Shown: positions 50,977-62,801, counted from the first letter of the stretch. The stretch: DNA of 64,000 nt from Pseudomonas sp. Seg1 (GCF_018326005.1 NZ_AP021903.1:5669001-5733000), one strand, 5' to 3'. The notes: generated from the sequence alone by a model not told the origin. A program made the numbers and translations.

Positions 50977-51531
50977 ATGAACCGCACCGGCCGCACCCTT
51001 GCCTTGGGCTGCCTGTTGCTCCTTCAGCCCCTGCTCGCGCATGCACAAGCAGGCGGCAACTCGTTGTTGATCCCGGCGATGGGTCGTTGCACCCTCAATA
51101 CTCAGCCGCAAGACGTCACGCAGGCACTGGCCGCCTGCCAGAAAGCGGCGGACGAAGGGGATGCGCAAGCGCAATACGAGTTGGGTGAGTTCTACTACGA
51201 CGGCAAAAATGCGCCGCGCGACCTCAATCAAGCCCTGAGCTATTTCGAAAAAGCCTCGCTGCAAGGCCACGCTCAGGCGCAATTCAAGCTCGGCACCATG
51301 TTCTTCCACGGCGAAGGCGTGCAGGCCAACAATATTCAGGCGTACATCGTGCTGAAGATGGCCGCGGTCAACGGCGCCGAAGATGCGCTGGACACCGCCG
51401 ACGAAGTCTCCGAAAAAATGTCCCGCGAAGACCTCGAAACCGCGACCCAGGTGCTTGGGCAAATTTTCCGTAAATACCTGATGGAGTTGCAGAGCGCCGA
51501 TGGGCGTACGCCGTTTTCGCCTCTTCCCTGA
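50977..51531 (+). CDS. Exported Sel1-repeat (TPR-like) protein
   Basis: A 184-residue protein with a signal peptide (MNRTGRTLALGCLLLLQPLLAHA). The mature part is a stack of Sel1 repeats: ALAACQKAADEGDAQAQYELGEFYYDGKNAPRDLNQALSYFEKASLQGHAQAQFKLGTMFFHGEGVQANNIQAYIVLKMAAVNGAEDAL, about two full units and flanking helices. A short Cys-containing lead (GRCTLNTQ; LAACQKA) might form a disulfide. Such proteins scaffold periplasmic complexes; no partner is visible. Confidence 0.85.
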   Translation: MNRTGRTLALGCLLLLQPLLAHAQAGGNSLLIPAMGRCTLNTQPQDVTQALAACQKAADEGDAQAQYELGEFYYDGKNAPRDLNQALSYFEKASLQGHAQAQFKLGTMFFHGEGVQANNIQAYIVLKMAAVNGAEDALDTADEVSEKMSREDLETATQVLGQIFRKYLMELQSADGRTPFSPLP

Positions 51532-51567
51532 ATGTAAGCGGAATGAGTTCTGTGGTGATTGCTTATT

Positions 51568-51699
51568 GTGGCGAGGGGATTTATCCCCGATCGGCTGCGC
51601 AGCAGTCGCAAATCCATTCAGCGCGGTAATTCAAGAAGATCAAAGTTGCAGGTTTTGGGGCCGCTTTGCAGCCCATCGGGGATAAATCCCCTCGCCACA
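51568..51699. repeat. Second-type palindromic repeat
   Basis: GTGGCGAGGGGATTTATCCCCG and its exact complement flank about 85 bases, including GCTGCGCAGCAGTCGC. It sits between convergent Sel1 and DUF1820 genes. Confidence 0.87.
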
Positions 51700-51723
51700 A
51701 GAGCCCCTCACTCAATTCAGGTG

Positions 51724-52053
51724 TTACTTCTCAGGCATCGGCACCGGAAACGGCATAACGTTGCCGACAGCGCCGCGGGCTTCGCTGATTTTCGGGGTAC
51801 CCAGACGTTCCACCTCGTCGATACGCACAATCGAATGCATAGGCACAAAGCTGCGCACCACGCCTTCGAACTGCGCCTTGAGCTTTTCTTCGCTCGGATC
51901 GACGACCACTTGCGTGCGCTCGCCAAAGACGAATTCTTCCACTTCCAGAAAACCCCACAGATCACTTTGATAGATCTGCTTGGCGTACATTTCGAACACC
52001 TGGCCCTGGTTGAGGAAAATCACCTTATAGATTGGAGCTTCGCGTTTGGTCAT
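51724..52053 (-). CDS. DUF1820 family protein
   Basis: A 109-residue protein. IYKVIFLNQGQVFEMYAKQIYQSDLWGFLEVEEFVFGERTQVVVDPSEEKLKAQFEGVVRSFVPMHSIVRIDEVERLGTPKI spans nearly all of DUF1820. No enzyme motif, signal peptide or membrane helix is present. MTKREAPIYKV at 52053 is preferred over an in-frame ATG five codons upstream. It diverges from miaB. Function unknown. Confidence 0.88.
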   Translation of the reverse strand: MTKREAPIYKVIFLNQGQVFEMYAKQIYQSDLWGFLEVEEFVFGERTQVVVDPSEEKLKAQFEGVVRSFVPMHSIVRIDEVERLGTPKISEARGAVGNVMPFPVPMPEK

Positions 52054-52144
52054 GGCGGGGGATAACATCGGGGATAAAAATGAGGGCGCAAACTATAGCA
52101 TAGCCACCGGACGCACAGCGGTAGGAACCTGCGGGCTTGTTCCC

Positions 52145-52150
52145 TATAAT
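52145..52150 (+). promoter_or_regulatory. -10 element before miaB
   Basis: A consensus TATAAT lies 36 bases upstream of the miaB ATG. I see no good -35. Confidence 0.45.
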
Positions 52151-52185
52151 GCGCGGTTCTTTGAATCACGTGATGACCCTAATCC

Positions 52186-53514
52186 ATGGCCAAGAAGCTT
52201 TACATCGAAACCCACGGTTGCCAGATGAACGAGTACGACAGCTCGCGCATGGTCGATCTGCTGGGTGAACATCAGGCCCTGGAAGTCACCGCTCGCGCGG
52301 AAGACGCCGACGTGATTCTGCTCAACACTTGCTCGATCCGCGAGCGCGCCCAGGATCGGGTGTACTCGCAGCTCGGCCGCTGGCGCGAACTGAAACTGGC
52401 CAATCCTGAAATGGTGATTGCCGTCGGCGGTTGCGTGGCCAGCCAGGAAGGCGCGGCCATCCGCGACCGCGCGCCGTACGTCGACGTGGTATTCGGCCCG
52501 CAGACCCTGCACCGCCTGCCGGAAATGATCGACGCCGCGCGCAGCACCAAGCTGCCGCAAGTCGACGTGTCGTTCCCGGAAATCGAAAAATTCGACCACC
52601 TGCCCGAGCCGCGCATCGATGGCCCAAGCGCCTATGTGTCGGTGATGGAAGGCTGCAGCAAGTACTGCACGTTCTGCGTGGTGCCTTATACCCGTGGCGA
52701 AGAAGTCAGCCGGCCGTTCGACGACGTGATCGCCGAGATCATTCACCTCGCCGAAAACGGCGTGCGTGAAGTGACCCTGCTCGGGCAGAACGTCAACGGC
52801 TACCGTGGTACCACCCATGACGGGCGCCTGGCCGATCTCGCCGAGCTGATCCGCGTGGTCGCCGCCATCGATGGCATCGACCGCATCCGCTACACCACGT
52901 CGCACCCGCTGGAGTTCTCCGACAGCCTCATCCAGGCCCACGCTGACGTGCCGGAACTGGTGAAGCACCTGCACTTACCGGTGCAATCGGGTTCAGACCG
53001 GATTCTGGCGGCGATGAAACGCAACCACACCGCGCTGGAGTACAAATCCAAGTTGCGCAAACTGCGCGCGGCGGTGCCGGGCATCTGCATCAGTTCGGAC
53101 TTCATCGTCGGTTTCCCCGGCGAGACCGAGAAAGATTTCGAACAGACCATGAAGCTGATTGCCGACGTCGGTTTCGACTTTTCCTACTCGTTCGTTTACA
53201 GCCAGCGCCCGGGCACCCCGGCTGCCGATCTGGCGGACGACACTCCGGAAGAGTTGAAGAAAGAACGCCTCAATGCGCTGCAACATCGTTTGAATCAGCA
53301 AGGTTTCGAGATCAGCCGACAAATGGTCGGTTCGATCCAGCGCATTCTGGTGACCGATTACTCGAAGAAAGACCCGGGCGAGTTGCAAGGGCGCACCGAG
53401 AATAATCGAATCGTCAACTTCCGCTGCGACAATCCAACCCTGATCGGCCAGTTCGCCGACGTGCACATCGACGCGGCGCAACCGCACTCGCTGCGTGGCT
53501 CGCTGGTCCAGTAA
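52186..53514 (+). CDS. miaB: tRNA-2-methylthio-N6-isopentenyladenosine synthase MiaB
   Basis: A 442-residue radical-SAM methylthiotransferase that modifies A37 of tRNAs reading UNN codons. The N-terminal UPF0004 domain holds three Cys ([28 protein letters not shown]) for one 4Fe-4S cluster, and [24 protein letters not shown] near residue 152 has the CxxxCxxC of the radical-SAM cluster. The C-terminal TRAM domain ([30 protein letters not shown]) binds RNA. Confidence 0.97.
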   Translation: MAKKLYIETHGCQMNEYDSSRMVDLLGEHQALEVTARAEDADVILLNTCSIRERAQDRVYSQLGRWRELKLANPEMVIAVGGCVASQEGAAIRDRAPYVDVVFGPQTLHRLPEMIDAARSTKLPQVDVSFPEIEKFDHLPEPRIDGPSAYVSVMEGCSKYCTFCVVPYTRGEEVSRPFDDVIAEIIHLAENGVREVTLLGQNVNGYRGTTHDGRLADLAELIRVVAAIDGIDRIRYTTSHPLEFSDSLIQAHADVPELVKHLHLPVQSGSDRILAAMKRNHTALEYKSKLRKLRAAVPGICISSDFIVGFPGETEKDFEQTMKLIADVGFDFSYSFVYSQRPGTPAADLADDTPEELKKERLNALQHRLNQQGFEISRQMVGSIQRILVTDYSKKDPGELQGRTENNRIVNFRCDNPTLIGQFADVHIDAAQPHSLRGSLVQ

Positions 53515-53537
53515 CAAATATCAGAAGCACAGAGAAA

Positions 53538-53645
53538 CCTGTGGGAGCTGGCTTGCCAGCGATAAGGCCATCAGCCCCGACAAATATGTCGCCTGCTGCA
53601 CCGCTATCGCTGGCAAGTCGAATCGTCGCACCGCAGCTCCCACAG
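53538..53645. repeat. REP pair with an internal insertion in one arm
   Basis: The left arm CCTGTGGGAGCTGGCTTGCC is intact. In the right arm, ATCGCTGGCAAG and CAGCTCCCACAG are separated by TCGAATCGTCGCACCG instead of one base, so the palindrome is interrupted by about 15 bases. It lies between miaB and phoH. Confidence 0.8.
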
Positions 53646-53757
53646 TGGACAGCATTGTTCTTCAGAATGTACTCATCCATTTAAGAGCTTTCGCACCCAA
53701 GCCTCTGGCGTTATCCTTGATTTCATCTCAATTGCCCCAGGGCGGCTAAATACGACC

Positions 53758-54756
53758 TTGAACGCACCCATAGAACCACATCGTTTTATCCTCGAGCCCT
53801 TTGAGGCTCGCCGCTTCGCCAATCTGTGCGGGCAATTCGACGAGCATTTGCGCTTGATCGAACAGCGCCTGACCATCGAGATCCGCAACCGCGGAAACCA
53901 GTTCGAGCTGATCGGCGACCCCAAGCACACCACGTCTGCGGAAAATCTGATTCGTCGCCTGTACCGGGAAACCAAAGGTTCAGAGCTGTCGCCAGATACG
54001 GTTCACCTGTTCCTGCAGGAATCGGCCGTGGTCGAGCTGGACAACCACGCCCCCGCCGAAGCTTCCGTCGCCCTGCGTACCAAGAAAGGCATGATTCGCC
54101 CACGCGGCTTGAATCAATTGCGCTACGTGAAGGAAATCCTCGGCAACGATATCAACTTCGGCATCGGCCCGGCCGGTACCGGCAAGACCTATCTGGCCGT
54201 GGCTTGCGCCGTCGATGCACTGGAGCGCGAGCAGATCCGCCGCATCCTGCTGGTGCGTCCGGCAGTTGAAGCGGGTGAAAAGCTCGGCTTCCTGCCCGGC
54301 GACCTGTCGCAGAAAATCGACCCGTACCTGCGCCCGCTCTACGACGCACTCTATGAAATGCTCGGCTTCGAATACGTGGCCAAGCTGATCGAACGTCAGG
54401 TGATCGAAGTTGCGCCGCTGGCCTACATGCGCGGTCGCACGTTGAACAACAGTTTCATCATTCTCGACGAAAGTCAGAACACCACCGTCGAACAAATGAA
54501 GATGTTCCTGACCCGGATCGGCTTTGGCTCTACGGCGGTCATCACCGGTGACATCACCCAGGTCGACCTGCCCAAAGGCACCAAATCGGGTCTGCACCAT
54601 GTGATCGAAGTGCTCAAGGACGTGCCGGGCATCAGCTTCACGCACTTCCAGCCCAAAGACGTAGTGCGTCACCCGCTGGTGCAGCGCATTGTCGAAGCCT
54701 ACGAGCGTTTCGAGAACCGTGACGATGCGCCCAAGGACACTTCGCGAAATGCTTGA
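53758..54756 (+). CDS. phoH: PhoH-family ATPase
   Basis: A 332-residue cytoplasmic P-loop protein of the PhoL/YbeZ type. [23 protein letters not shown] near residue 132 is Walker A, and [41 protein letters not shown] near 234-274 holds Walker B and sensor 1. The N-terminal 100 residues resemble a KH-like nucleic-acid-binding domain. The start is TTG ([10 protein letters not shown]), with only a weak AGGGCGG upstream. The stop overlaps the ybeY start by eight bases. It acts with YbeY in RNA processing. Confidence 0.95.
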   Translation: MNAPIEPHRFILEPFEARRFANLCGQFDEHLRLIEQRLTIEIRNRGNQFELIGDPKHTTSAENLIRRLYRETKGSELSPDTVHLFLQESAVVELDNHAPAEASVALRTKKGMIRPRGLNQLRYVKEILGNDINFGIGPAGTGKTYLAVACAVDALEREQIRRILLVRPAVEAGEKLGFLPGDLSQKIDPYLRPLYDALYEMLGFEYVAKLIERQVIEVAPLAYMRGRTLNNSFIILDESQNTTVEQMKMFLTRIGFGSTAVITGDITQVDLPKGTKSGLHHVIEVLKDVPGISFTHFQPKDVVRHPLVQRIVEAYERFENRDDAPKDTSRNA

Positions 54757-55243
54757 GCTAGACCTGCAAATCGCTACCGAAGCGAGCGCCCCGAGTGAAG
54801 CCGACTTCCGCCAATGGTGCGAACTGGCCCTGCGCCAACGCACCGCCGACTCGGAAATGACCATTCGTCTGGTCGACGAGGAAGAAGGCCGCGAACTCAA
54901 TCACACCTGGCGTCACAAGGATTACGCGACCAACGTCCTGTCGTTCCCGGCCGAAGTACCCGACGAGTTTCTCGATATCCCGCTGCTGGGCGATCTGGTG
55001 ATCTGCGTGGCCGTGGTCGAGCGCGAAGCCGCCGAACAAGGCAAGGAACTAAAGGCCCACTGGGCACATCTGGTCATTCACGGCTGCTTGCATCTGCTTG
55101 GTTACGACCATATAGATGACGAGGAAGCCGAAGAAATGGAAGCACTGGAACGCGAGTTGCTTGCTGAACTTGGGTATCCCGATCCGTACGCGGACGACGA
55201 ACCCGAACCATCCCCTATCGTTACAACAAAGGATTCAGAGTAA
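54749..55243 (+). CDS. ybeY: Endoribonuclease YbeY
   Basis: A 164-residue metal-dependent RNase for 16S rRNA 3'-end maturation. The zinc motif [11 protein letters not shown] (His-x3-His-x5-His) is near residue 112. Upstream, [18 protein letters not shown] near 49 is the second family hallmark. The acidic tail ([18 protein letters not shown]) is not conserved. ATG 54749 overlaps the end of phoH; a longer frame exists but includes non-conserved residues. The corC gene starts five bases after the stop. Confidence 0.95.
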   Translation: MLELDLQIATEASAPSEADFRQWCELALRQRTADSEMTIRLVDEEEGRELNHTWRHKDYATNVLSFPAEVPDEFLDIPLLGDLVICVAVVEREAAEQGKELKAHWAHLVIHGCLHLLGYDHIDDEEAEEMEALERELLAELGYPDPYADDEPEPSPIVTTKDSE

Positions 55244-55248
55244 TCGCT

Positions 55249-56088
55249 ATGAGCGAAGATCGATCGAGCAACGGGCAGAAGTCATGGCTGGGTAAATTGA
55301 CCCAGGCTTTTGCCCACGAGCCGAAGAACCGTCAGGAGCTGCTTGAGCTGCTGCGCGATGCACATCAGAACAAACTGCTGGACAGCGAAGCGCTGGCCAT
55401 CGTCGAAGGCGCCATTCAGGTGGCTGACCTGCAAGTACGCGACATCATGGTGCCGCGTTCGCAGATGATCAGCATCAAGGCGACCCAGACTCCCCGTGAG
55501 TTCCTCCCCGCTGTGGTCGATTCGGCCCACTCGCGCTACCCGGTCATCGGCGAAAGCCACGATGACGTGATGGGCGTGCTGCTAGCCAAGGATCTGCTGC
55601 CGCTGATCCTCAAGGAGAACGGCGACAGCTTCAACATCAAGGACCTGCTGCGCCCGGCCACTTTCGTGCCGGAGTCCAAGCGTCTGAACGTGTTGCTGCG
55701 TGAATTCCGCGCCAACCACAACCACATGGCCATCGTCATCGACGAATACGGCGGCGTGGCCGGTCTGGTGACCATCGAAGACGTGCTCGAACAGATCGTC
55801 GGCGACATCGAAGACGAGCACGACGTCGAAGAAGACAGCTACATCAAGCCGCTGCCAAGTGGTGACTTCCTGATCAAGGCCCTGACGCCGATCGAGAACT
55901 TCAACGAGTTCTTCGACAGCGAGTTTTCCGACGATGAGTTCGACACCGTCGGCGGCCTGGTGATGAGTGCGTTCGGACACTTGCCAAAACGCAATGAAAT
56001 CACTGAAATCGGCGCCTATCGTTTCCGCATCCTGAACGCCGACAGCCGTCGGATTCACTTGCTGCGACTGACGCCAATCGCTCGTTAA
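55249..56088 (+). CDS. corC: CorC/YbeX magnesium-transport accessory protein
   Basis: A 279-residue cytoplasmic protein with two CBS domains: VRDIMVPRSQMISIKATQTPREFLPAVVDSAHSRYPVIGESHDDVMGVLLAKDLLP near residue 64, and LLRPATFVPESKRLNVLLREFRANHNHMAIVIDEYGGVAGLVTIEDVLEQIVGDIEDEHD near 127-187. The C-terminal CorC_HlyC/TerC-like domain ends TVGGLVMSAFGHLPKRNEITEIGAYRFRILNADSRRIHLLRLTP. It belongs to the conserved phoH-ybeY-corC-lnt cluster and is linked to Mg2+ efflux and ribosome function. Confidence 0.95.
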   Translation: MSEDRSSNGQKSWLGKLTQAFAHEPKNRQELLELLRDAHQNKLLDSEALAIVEGAIQVADLQVRDIMVPRSQMISIKATQTPREFLPAVVDSAHSRYPVIGESHDDVMGVLLAKDLLPLILKENGDSFNIKDLLRPATFVPESKRLNVLLREFRANHNHMAIVIDEYGGVAGLVTIEDVLEQIVGDIEDEHDVEEDSYIKPLPSGDFLIKALTPIENFNEFFDSEFSDDEFDTVGGLVMSAFGHLPKRNEITEIGAYRFRILNADSRRIHLLRLTPIAR

Positions 56089-56099
56089 TTCTAAGGATT

Positions 56100-56364
56100 G
56101 GGGTATGTCATCAGCTATTTCCTGCATCGCGTTGCGCCTGAAAGCGGGCCAGGCAAGGCGTAGTCCGCAGGGAATGGCATTCCCTGTCCAAGGACTGCAA
56201 CGCAGCATGGCCCGCTTTCAGGCGTAACCCGGAGGGCCGGGCCTGCTGTTACGCAGGGCTGCGTTACTCGTCGTTCATTTGAAAAACCAAACTTCACTCC
56301 TCGCGCCTTGCCCTGCGTAACAGCAGACCCGGCGCGATACAGGAAATAGCTGATGACATACCCC
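56100..56364. mobile_element. 265-bp nested-palindrome element (MITE-like) between corC and lnt
   Basis: The ends (56100-56131 and 56333-56364) are 32-bp inverted repeats with one mismatch. Inside are three more: 17-bp perfect arms at 56135-56151 and 56208-56224; 9-bp arms around one base at 56168-56186; 24-bp arms with one mismatch at 56236-56259 and 56310-56333. No protein is encoded and I see no clear target-site duplication. The right end holds a Shine-Dalgarno-like AGGA and the ATG of lnt. Confidence 0.75.
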
Positions 56365-57888
56365 CTGCGCTGGACAACCCGCCCCGGCTGGCCCGGTAAC
56401 CTGCTGGCCGTGGCGGCCGGTGCAATCACCACCTTCGCTCTGGCACCGTTCGATATCTGGCCGCTGGCTTTGCTGGCGGTCGGTTTGTTCTATGCCGGTT
56501 TGCGCGAGCTGAGCCCGCGCCAGGCGCTGGGCCGTGGCTGGTGCTTCGGTTTCGGCCTGTTTGGCGCGGGAACCAGCTGGATCTACTACAGCATCCACCA
56601 CTTCGGCGGCGCTTCGGTGCTGCTGGCCGGGTTTCTGATGCTGCTGTTTACCGCAGCGATTGCGTTTTTCTTCGCCCTGCCCGCCTGGCTCTGGGCACGC
56701 TGGTTGCGTCGCAACGAGGCGCCACTGGCCGACGCTTTGGCGTTTGCTGCTTTGTGGGTCGGCCAGGAAGCGTTTCGCGGCTGGTTTCTCACCGGTTTCC
56801 CGTGGCTATATTCCGGTTACAGTCAGCTCGACGGCCCGCTGTCCGGCCTCGCACCAGTCGGCGGCATGTGGCTGGTGTCGTTCGTTCTGGCACTGACCGC
56901 TGCACTGATCTACAACACACCACGCCTGCTGCAAACCGGCCGCAAAGCGTTTGTTGCCGTTGGTCTACTGTTGCTGGCCGGGCCGTGGGTGGCAGGCATT
57001 GCCCTCAAGAACCACGCCTGGACCAGCCCGTCCGGCGCGCCGCTGACGGTCGCGGCGATCCAGGGCAATGTCGAACAAAGCATGAAGTGGGACCCGGCGC
57101 AGCTCAACGCGCAACTGGCGCTGTACCGCGATCTGAGCTTCCGCTCGAAACCGGTGGACCTGCTGATCTGGCCGGAAACTGCGGTGCCGGTGCTCAAGGA
57201 GTCCGCCGAGGGCTACCTGAGCATGATGGGCAACTTCGCCGCCGAGCGTAAATCGGCGCTGATCACTGGCGTGCCGATTCGCGAAACGGTGCGTCACGAA
57301 AAACGCTTCTTCAACGGCATCACTGTCGTGGGCGAAGGTGACGGCACTTACCTGAAGCAAAAACTGGTGCCGTTCGGTGAATACGTGCCGTTGCAGGACA
57401 TCCTGCGCGGGCTGATCGCGTTCTTCGACCTGCCGATGTCCGACTTTGCCCGCGGCCCGGCCGATCAGGCGCTGTTGCAAGCCAAGGGTTATCAGATTGC
57501 ACCGTTCATCTGTTACGAAGTGGTGTACCCGGAGTTCGCCGCCAGCCTTTCGGCGCGCAGCGATCTTTTGCTGACGATCAGTAACGACACCTGGTTCGGC
57601 ACCTCGATCGGTCCGCTGCAACATTTGCAAATGGCACAGATGCGCGCACTCGAGGCCGGACGCTGGATGATCCGCGCCACCAACAACGGCGTGACCGGAC
57701 TGATCAATCCGTTCGGGCAGATCACCGAACAGATTCCGCAGTTCGAGCAAGGTATTTTGTACGGCGAAGTGGTGCCGATGCATAACCTGACGCCGTATCT
57801 GCAATGGCGTTCGTGGCCGCTGATCATTGTGTGCTTGCTGCTGTTTGGCTGGGCGCTGATGGCGAGCCGGATGTCGAAAACCCTTTAA
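56353..57888 (+). CDS. lnt: Apolipoprotein N-acyltransferase
   Basis: A 511-residue inner-membrane enzyme that N-acylates lipoproteins. Six to seven N-terminal helices are followed by the periplasmic nitrilase-like domain: VAAIQGNVEQSMKWD near residue 235, LLIWPETAVPVL near 274 (catalytic Glu), YLKQKLVPFGEYVPL near 335 (Lys), and IAPFICYEVVYPE near 379 (Cys). The start ATG and MTYP are encoded by the end of the adjoining palindromic element; LRWTTRPGWPGN that follows looks like the native N-terminus. The original start codon may have been the CTG now read as Leu5. Confidence 0.94.
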   Translation: MTYPLRWTTRPGWPGNLLAVAAGAITTFALAPFDIWPLALLAVGLFYAGLRELSPRQALGRGWCFGFGLFGAGTSWIYYSIHHFGGASVLLAGFLMLLFTAAIAFFFALPAWLWARWLRRNEAPLADALAFAALWVGQEAFRGWFLTGFPWLYSGYSQLDGPLSGLAPVGGMWLVSFVLALTAALIYNTPRLLQTGRKAFVAVGLLLLAGPWVAGIALKNHAWTSPSGAPLTVAAIQGNVEQSMKWDPAQLNAQLALYRDLSFRSKPVDLLIWPETAVPVLKESAEGYLSMMGNFAAERKSALITGVPIRETVRHEKRFFNGITVVGEGDGTYLKQKLVPFGEYVPLQDILRGLIAFFDLPMSDFARGPADQALLQAKGYQIAPFICYEVVYPEFAASLSARSDLLLTISNDTWFGTSIGPLQHLQMAQMRALEAGRWMIRATNNGVTGLINPFGQITEQIPQFEQGILYGEVVPMHNLTPYLQWRSWPLIIVCLLLFGWALMASRMSKTL

Positions 57889-57900
57889 AGCCGCCCGACA

Positions 57901-58013
57901 ATGATCGTTCCCACGCTCCGCGTGGGAACGCCGCCGGGGACGCTCCGCGTTCCGCTTCGAATGTGGCGCAGAGCGCCACGGGATGCATTCCCACGCGGAG
58001 CGTGGGAACGATC
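57901..58013. repeat. Third-type palindromic repeat (CGTTCCCACGCTCCGCG family)
   Basis: The ends (57903-57928 and 57988-58013) are 26-bp perfect inverted repeats, and each half is itself palindromic (TTCCCACG ... CGTGGGAA). It lies between convergent lnt and the ElyC-like gene. The last base lies within the stop codon of the latter. Confidence 0.87.
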
Positions 58014-58779
58014 AATCACCGCGGTAGAACAACGAATACCCCACCTGCCCCACCGCTTCATTCAGCAACTGCCCGCTCTGCCAGATCGACTTGAACTCCG
58101 GCAGCCAGCCACCAAACGGTCTTGCGTTATCGGTGCCTAAAAATCCGACCGGCGCGGGCACCACTTCGAATCCTGCCTGCTCGAAACACCACACCGCTCG
58201 GGGCATGTGCCAAGCCTGCGTCACCACGACTACACGCTTGATCCCCTGAGGCAACAGCATGTCGGCGCTGAACTTCGCGTTTTCCCAGGTGGTGCGGCTT
58301 TCGCCTTCCTGCCAACGCACGGTCACGCCGAAATCATCCAGCAACGAATCCGCCATCAACTTCGCTTCGGTCGGCGGCGTACCATAATGCAGGCCGCCAC
58401 TGGTCAGCATCGGCAATCCTGAGGCCTTGGCCAACCGCGCCGCGTAGCGCTGACGCTCAAGCCCCACGCCGGTCGGCTGATCCTCGCCCCAGGCCAGATC
58501 ACCCCGCTCGCGCCCGGACCCCAGCACCACAATGGCATCGGCCTTTTGTGCCAGCAGCGCCCACTCTTCACGGGCCAGCGGCGGCTCGCGCTCCAGCGCT
58601 TTTGCGCCCCACTGCACCACCACCGGCAGGCTCATCAGCCAGAACCCGCCCAAACCGATTGCAAAACACAGTCCAGCCAGTCGCGGCCGCGAGCGTCGCA
58701 GCCACCAGGCAAGCAGCAACAGCAGTAAAAGAATGCCGGGCGGCAATAGAAGTTGTTTGATGAAATAACGAAAAGGCAT
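58012..58779 (-). CDS. YdcF/ElyC-family envelope protein (DUF218)
   Basis: A 255-residue protein with two N-terminal helices (LLLPPGILLLLLLLAWWL; LAGLCFAIGLGGFWLMSLPVVV) and a periplasmic DUF218 domain: ADAIVVLGSGRERGDLAWGEDQPTG near residue 79, RYAARLAKASGLPMLTSGG near 110, GESRTTWENAKFSADML near 156 and VVVVTQAWHMPRAVWCFEQAGFEVVPAP near 180. The layout matches ElyC, linked to lipid-carrier and peptidoglycan metabolism. GGAGAT precedes the ATG. The stop lies within the repeat shared with lnt. Confidence 0.88.
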   Translation of the reverse strand: MPFRYFIKQLLLPPGILLLLLLLAWWLRRSRPRLAGLCFAIGLGGFWLMSLPVVVQWGAKALEREPPLAREEWALLAQKADAIVVLGSGRERGDLAWGEDQPTGVGLERQRYAARLAKASGLPMLTSGGLHYGTPPTEAKLMADSLLDDFGVTVRWQEGESRTTWENAKFSADMLLPQGIKRVVVVTQAWHMPRAVWCFEQAGFEVVPAPVGFLGTDNARPFGGWLPEFKSIWQSGQLLNEAVGQVGYSLFYRGD

Positions 58780-58884
58780 CGGGCATCTCCAAAGATGCCC
58801 GAAGCCTAAGTGGGTTAATACAACGCGACAACCGATAGGGTGGGATCCTGTTGAAAAAGATCCGTTTCTTGACCTGCCATGCAC

Positions 58885-59208
58885 TTACTTGGCCTGCAAA
58901 GCCCGCACCTTGACGGTGTCTTTGCGGGGCGCCTTGTCCTTGAGCCAGATGACCTTGGCCGAATGTGCTGCATCGAGCTGCTTCACTGCTTGCGACAAGC
59001 ATCCATGCGTTTCACGTTCACTACGATCCAGATAGGCCTTGACCAGTTTGAACTCGGCGGGGCTCAAGCCACGCAATTCCAGTTCCAAGGGGCGCTCATC
59101 GCGCAGCCGGTCAGCGGTTTTTGCAGCATCCAGGGCCATGCCCAGACGGTTCATCAACCGTTCGTACAACTCAGGTTTCGTGACGTTTTTCTGCTGTTGC
59201 TCCACCAT
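58885..59208 (-). CDS. Hypothetical protein, helical
   Basis: A 107-residue soluble protein I do not recognise. The sequence is charged and helical (KPELYERLMNRLGMALDAAKTADRLRDERPLELELRGLSPAEFKLVKAYLDRSERETHG ...), with a Lys-rich C-terminus (KVIWLKDKAPRKDTVKVRALQAK). There is no signal peptide or membrane helix. The gene stands alone between the ElyC-like gene and leuS, on the minus strand. Confidence 0.65.
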   Translation of the reverse strand: MVEQQQKNVTKPELYERLMNRLGMALDAAKTADRLRDERPLELELRGLSPAEFKLVKAYLDRSERETHGCLSQAVKQLDAAHSAKVIWLKDKAPRKDTVKVRALQAK

Positions 59209-59381
59209 CCCTCACCTCATTGAAGATAAGACTCACTCCCCAGTTAGAGCTTAGCTTCGCTGCACAAACCGGCTGCACGCCGCGACCAACGGCCCTCGCC
59301 ACGGATTGACCGGGCCAAACAGCTGTAATCAGGGTTTCCCTAGGCCAAGCGCGGTCATGTATGCTACGGCGCTTCCTGTAA

Positions 59382-62069
<2,688 letters not shown>

Positions 62070-62077
62070 TTGGATCG

Positions 62078-62099
62078 GGCGCCGGGTTTGCCCGGCGCC
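62078..62099. terminator. Hairpin between leuS and lptE
   Basis: GGCGCCGGG and CCCGGCGCC form a 9-bp stem with a TTTG loop, 8 bases after the leuS stop. No U-tract follows, so read-through into lptE is likely. Confidence 0.6.
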
Positions 62100-62156
62100 A
62101 AGTAAAACCTTTCGGGCCGCATGAACGGCCCACATGGTTTCAAGGGGAGCAACACA

Positions 62157-62762
62157 ATGATCAAACGCAATCTGCTGGTGATGGGCCTCGCTGTGCTGCT
62201 GAGCGCCTGCGGTTTCCAGCTGCGTGGTACCGGCACCAATGAACTGTCGATCAAGGAACTGGATCTGAGCGCGCGTAACGCCTATGGCGAGACCGTCACT
62301 CAACTGCGTCAGGTACTGGAATCCAGCGGCGTCAAGGTTTACAGCGGCGCGCCGTACAAGCTGTTCCTGGCTGACGAACAGGAAAGCCAGCGCATTCTCA
62401 GCTACGCCGGTGCCGGCCGTACGGGCGAATATCAGGTCAGCACTGTTCTGAGCTATGACATTCGTGGCGACAAGAACCTTTCCCTGCTGAGCGACAAGCT
62501 TGAAGTGCAGAAAGTGTTTATCCACGACGGCAACAACCTCGTCGGCTCGGATCAGGAAGCCAACGACGCCCGTCGCGATATTCGTCGCGAGCTGGTTCAG
62601 CGCATGATGCTGCGCCTGCAACAGCTGACCCCGGGTCAACTGGAGCAACTGCAGCAAGCCGCCAACAACCGCGCCAAGGCTGAAGCCGACGCGCTCGAGG
62701 CGGCGCAAAAGGCTGAAGCGGAAACCCCGCGTCAGTCGCCGCTTGAAATTCCGCAGCAGTAA
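62157..62762 (+). CDS. lptE: LPS-assembly lipoprotein LptE
   Basis: A 201-residue outer-membrane lipoprotein. A signal peptide (MIKRNLLVMGLAVLLSAC) ends with the lipobox LLSAC, then GFQLRGTGTNELSIKELDL. The DUF330/LptE fold continues with NAYGETVTQLRQVLESSGVKVYSG and a C-terminal coiled-coil rich in Ala and Gln (QLEQLQQAANNRAKAEADALEAAQKAE). AAGGGGAG precedes the ATG. It partners LptD in LPS export and lies in the usual leuS-lptE-holA order. Confidence 0.95.
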   Translation: MIKRNLLVMGLAVLLSACGFQLRGTGTNELSIKELDLSARNAYGETVTQLRQVLESSGVKVYSGAPYKLFLADEQESQRILSYAGAGRTGEYQVSTVLSYDIRGDKNLSLLSDKLEVQKVFIHDGNNLVGSDQEANDARRDIRRELVQRMMLRLQQLTPGQLEQLQQAANNRAKAEADALEAAQKAEAETPRQSPLEIPQQ

Positions 62763-62769
62763 GACGTTC

Positions 62770-62789
62770 GGGGCGCTCAGGCGCCCCGT
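62770..62789. terminator. Hairpin after lptE
   Basis: CGGGGCGC and GCGCCCCG form an 8-bp stem with a TCAG loop, eight bases past the lptE stop. The following U's are scattered, and holA starts 12 bases later, so it may tune rather than end transcription. Confidence 0.5.
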
Positions 62790-62801
62790 TCGATTGTTCT
62801 T

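Noticed and set aside
57903..58013. tRNA or small structured RNA gene at the lnt end
   Set aside because: The long perfect arms are those of a dispersed repeat family; no cloverleaf or acceptor end is present.
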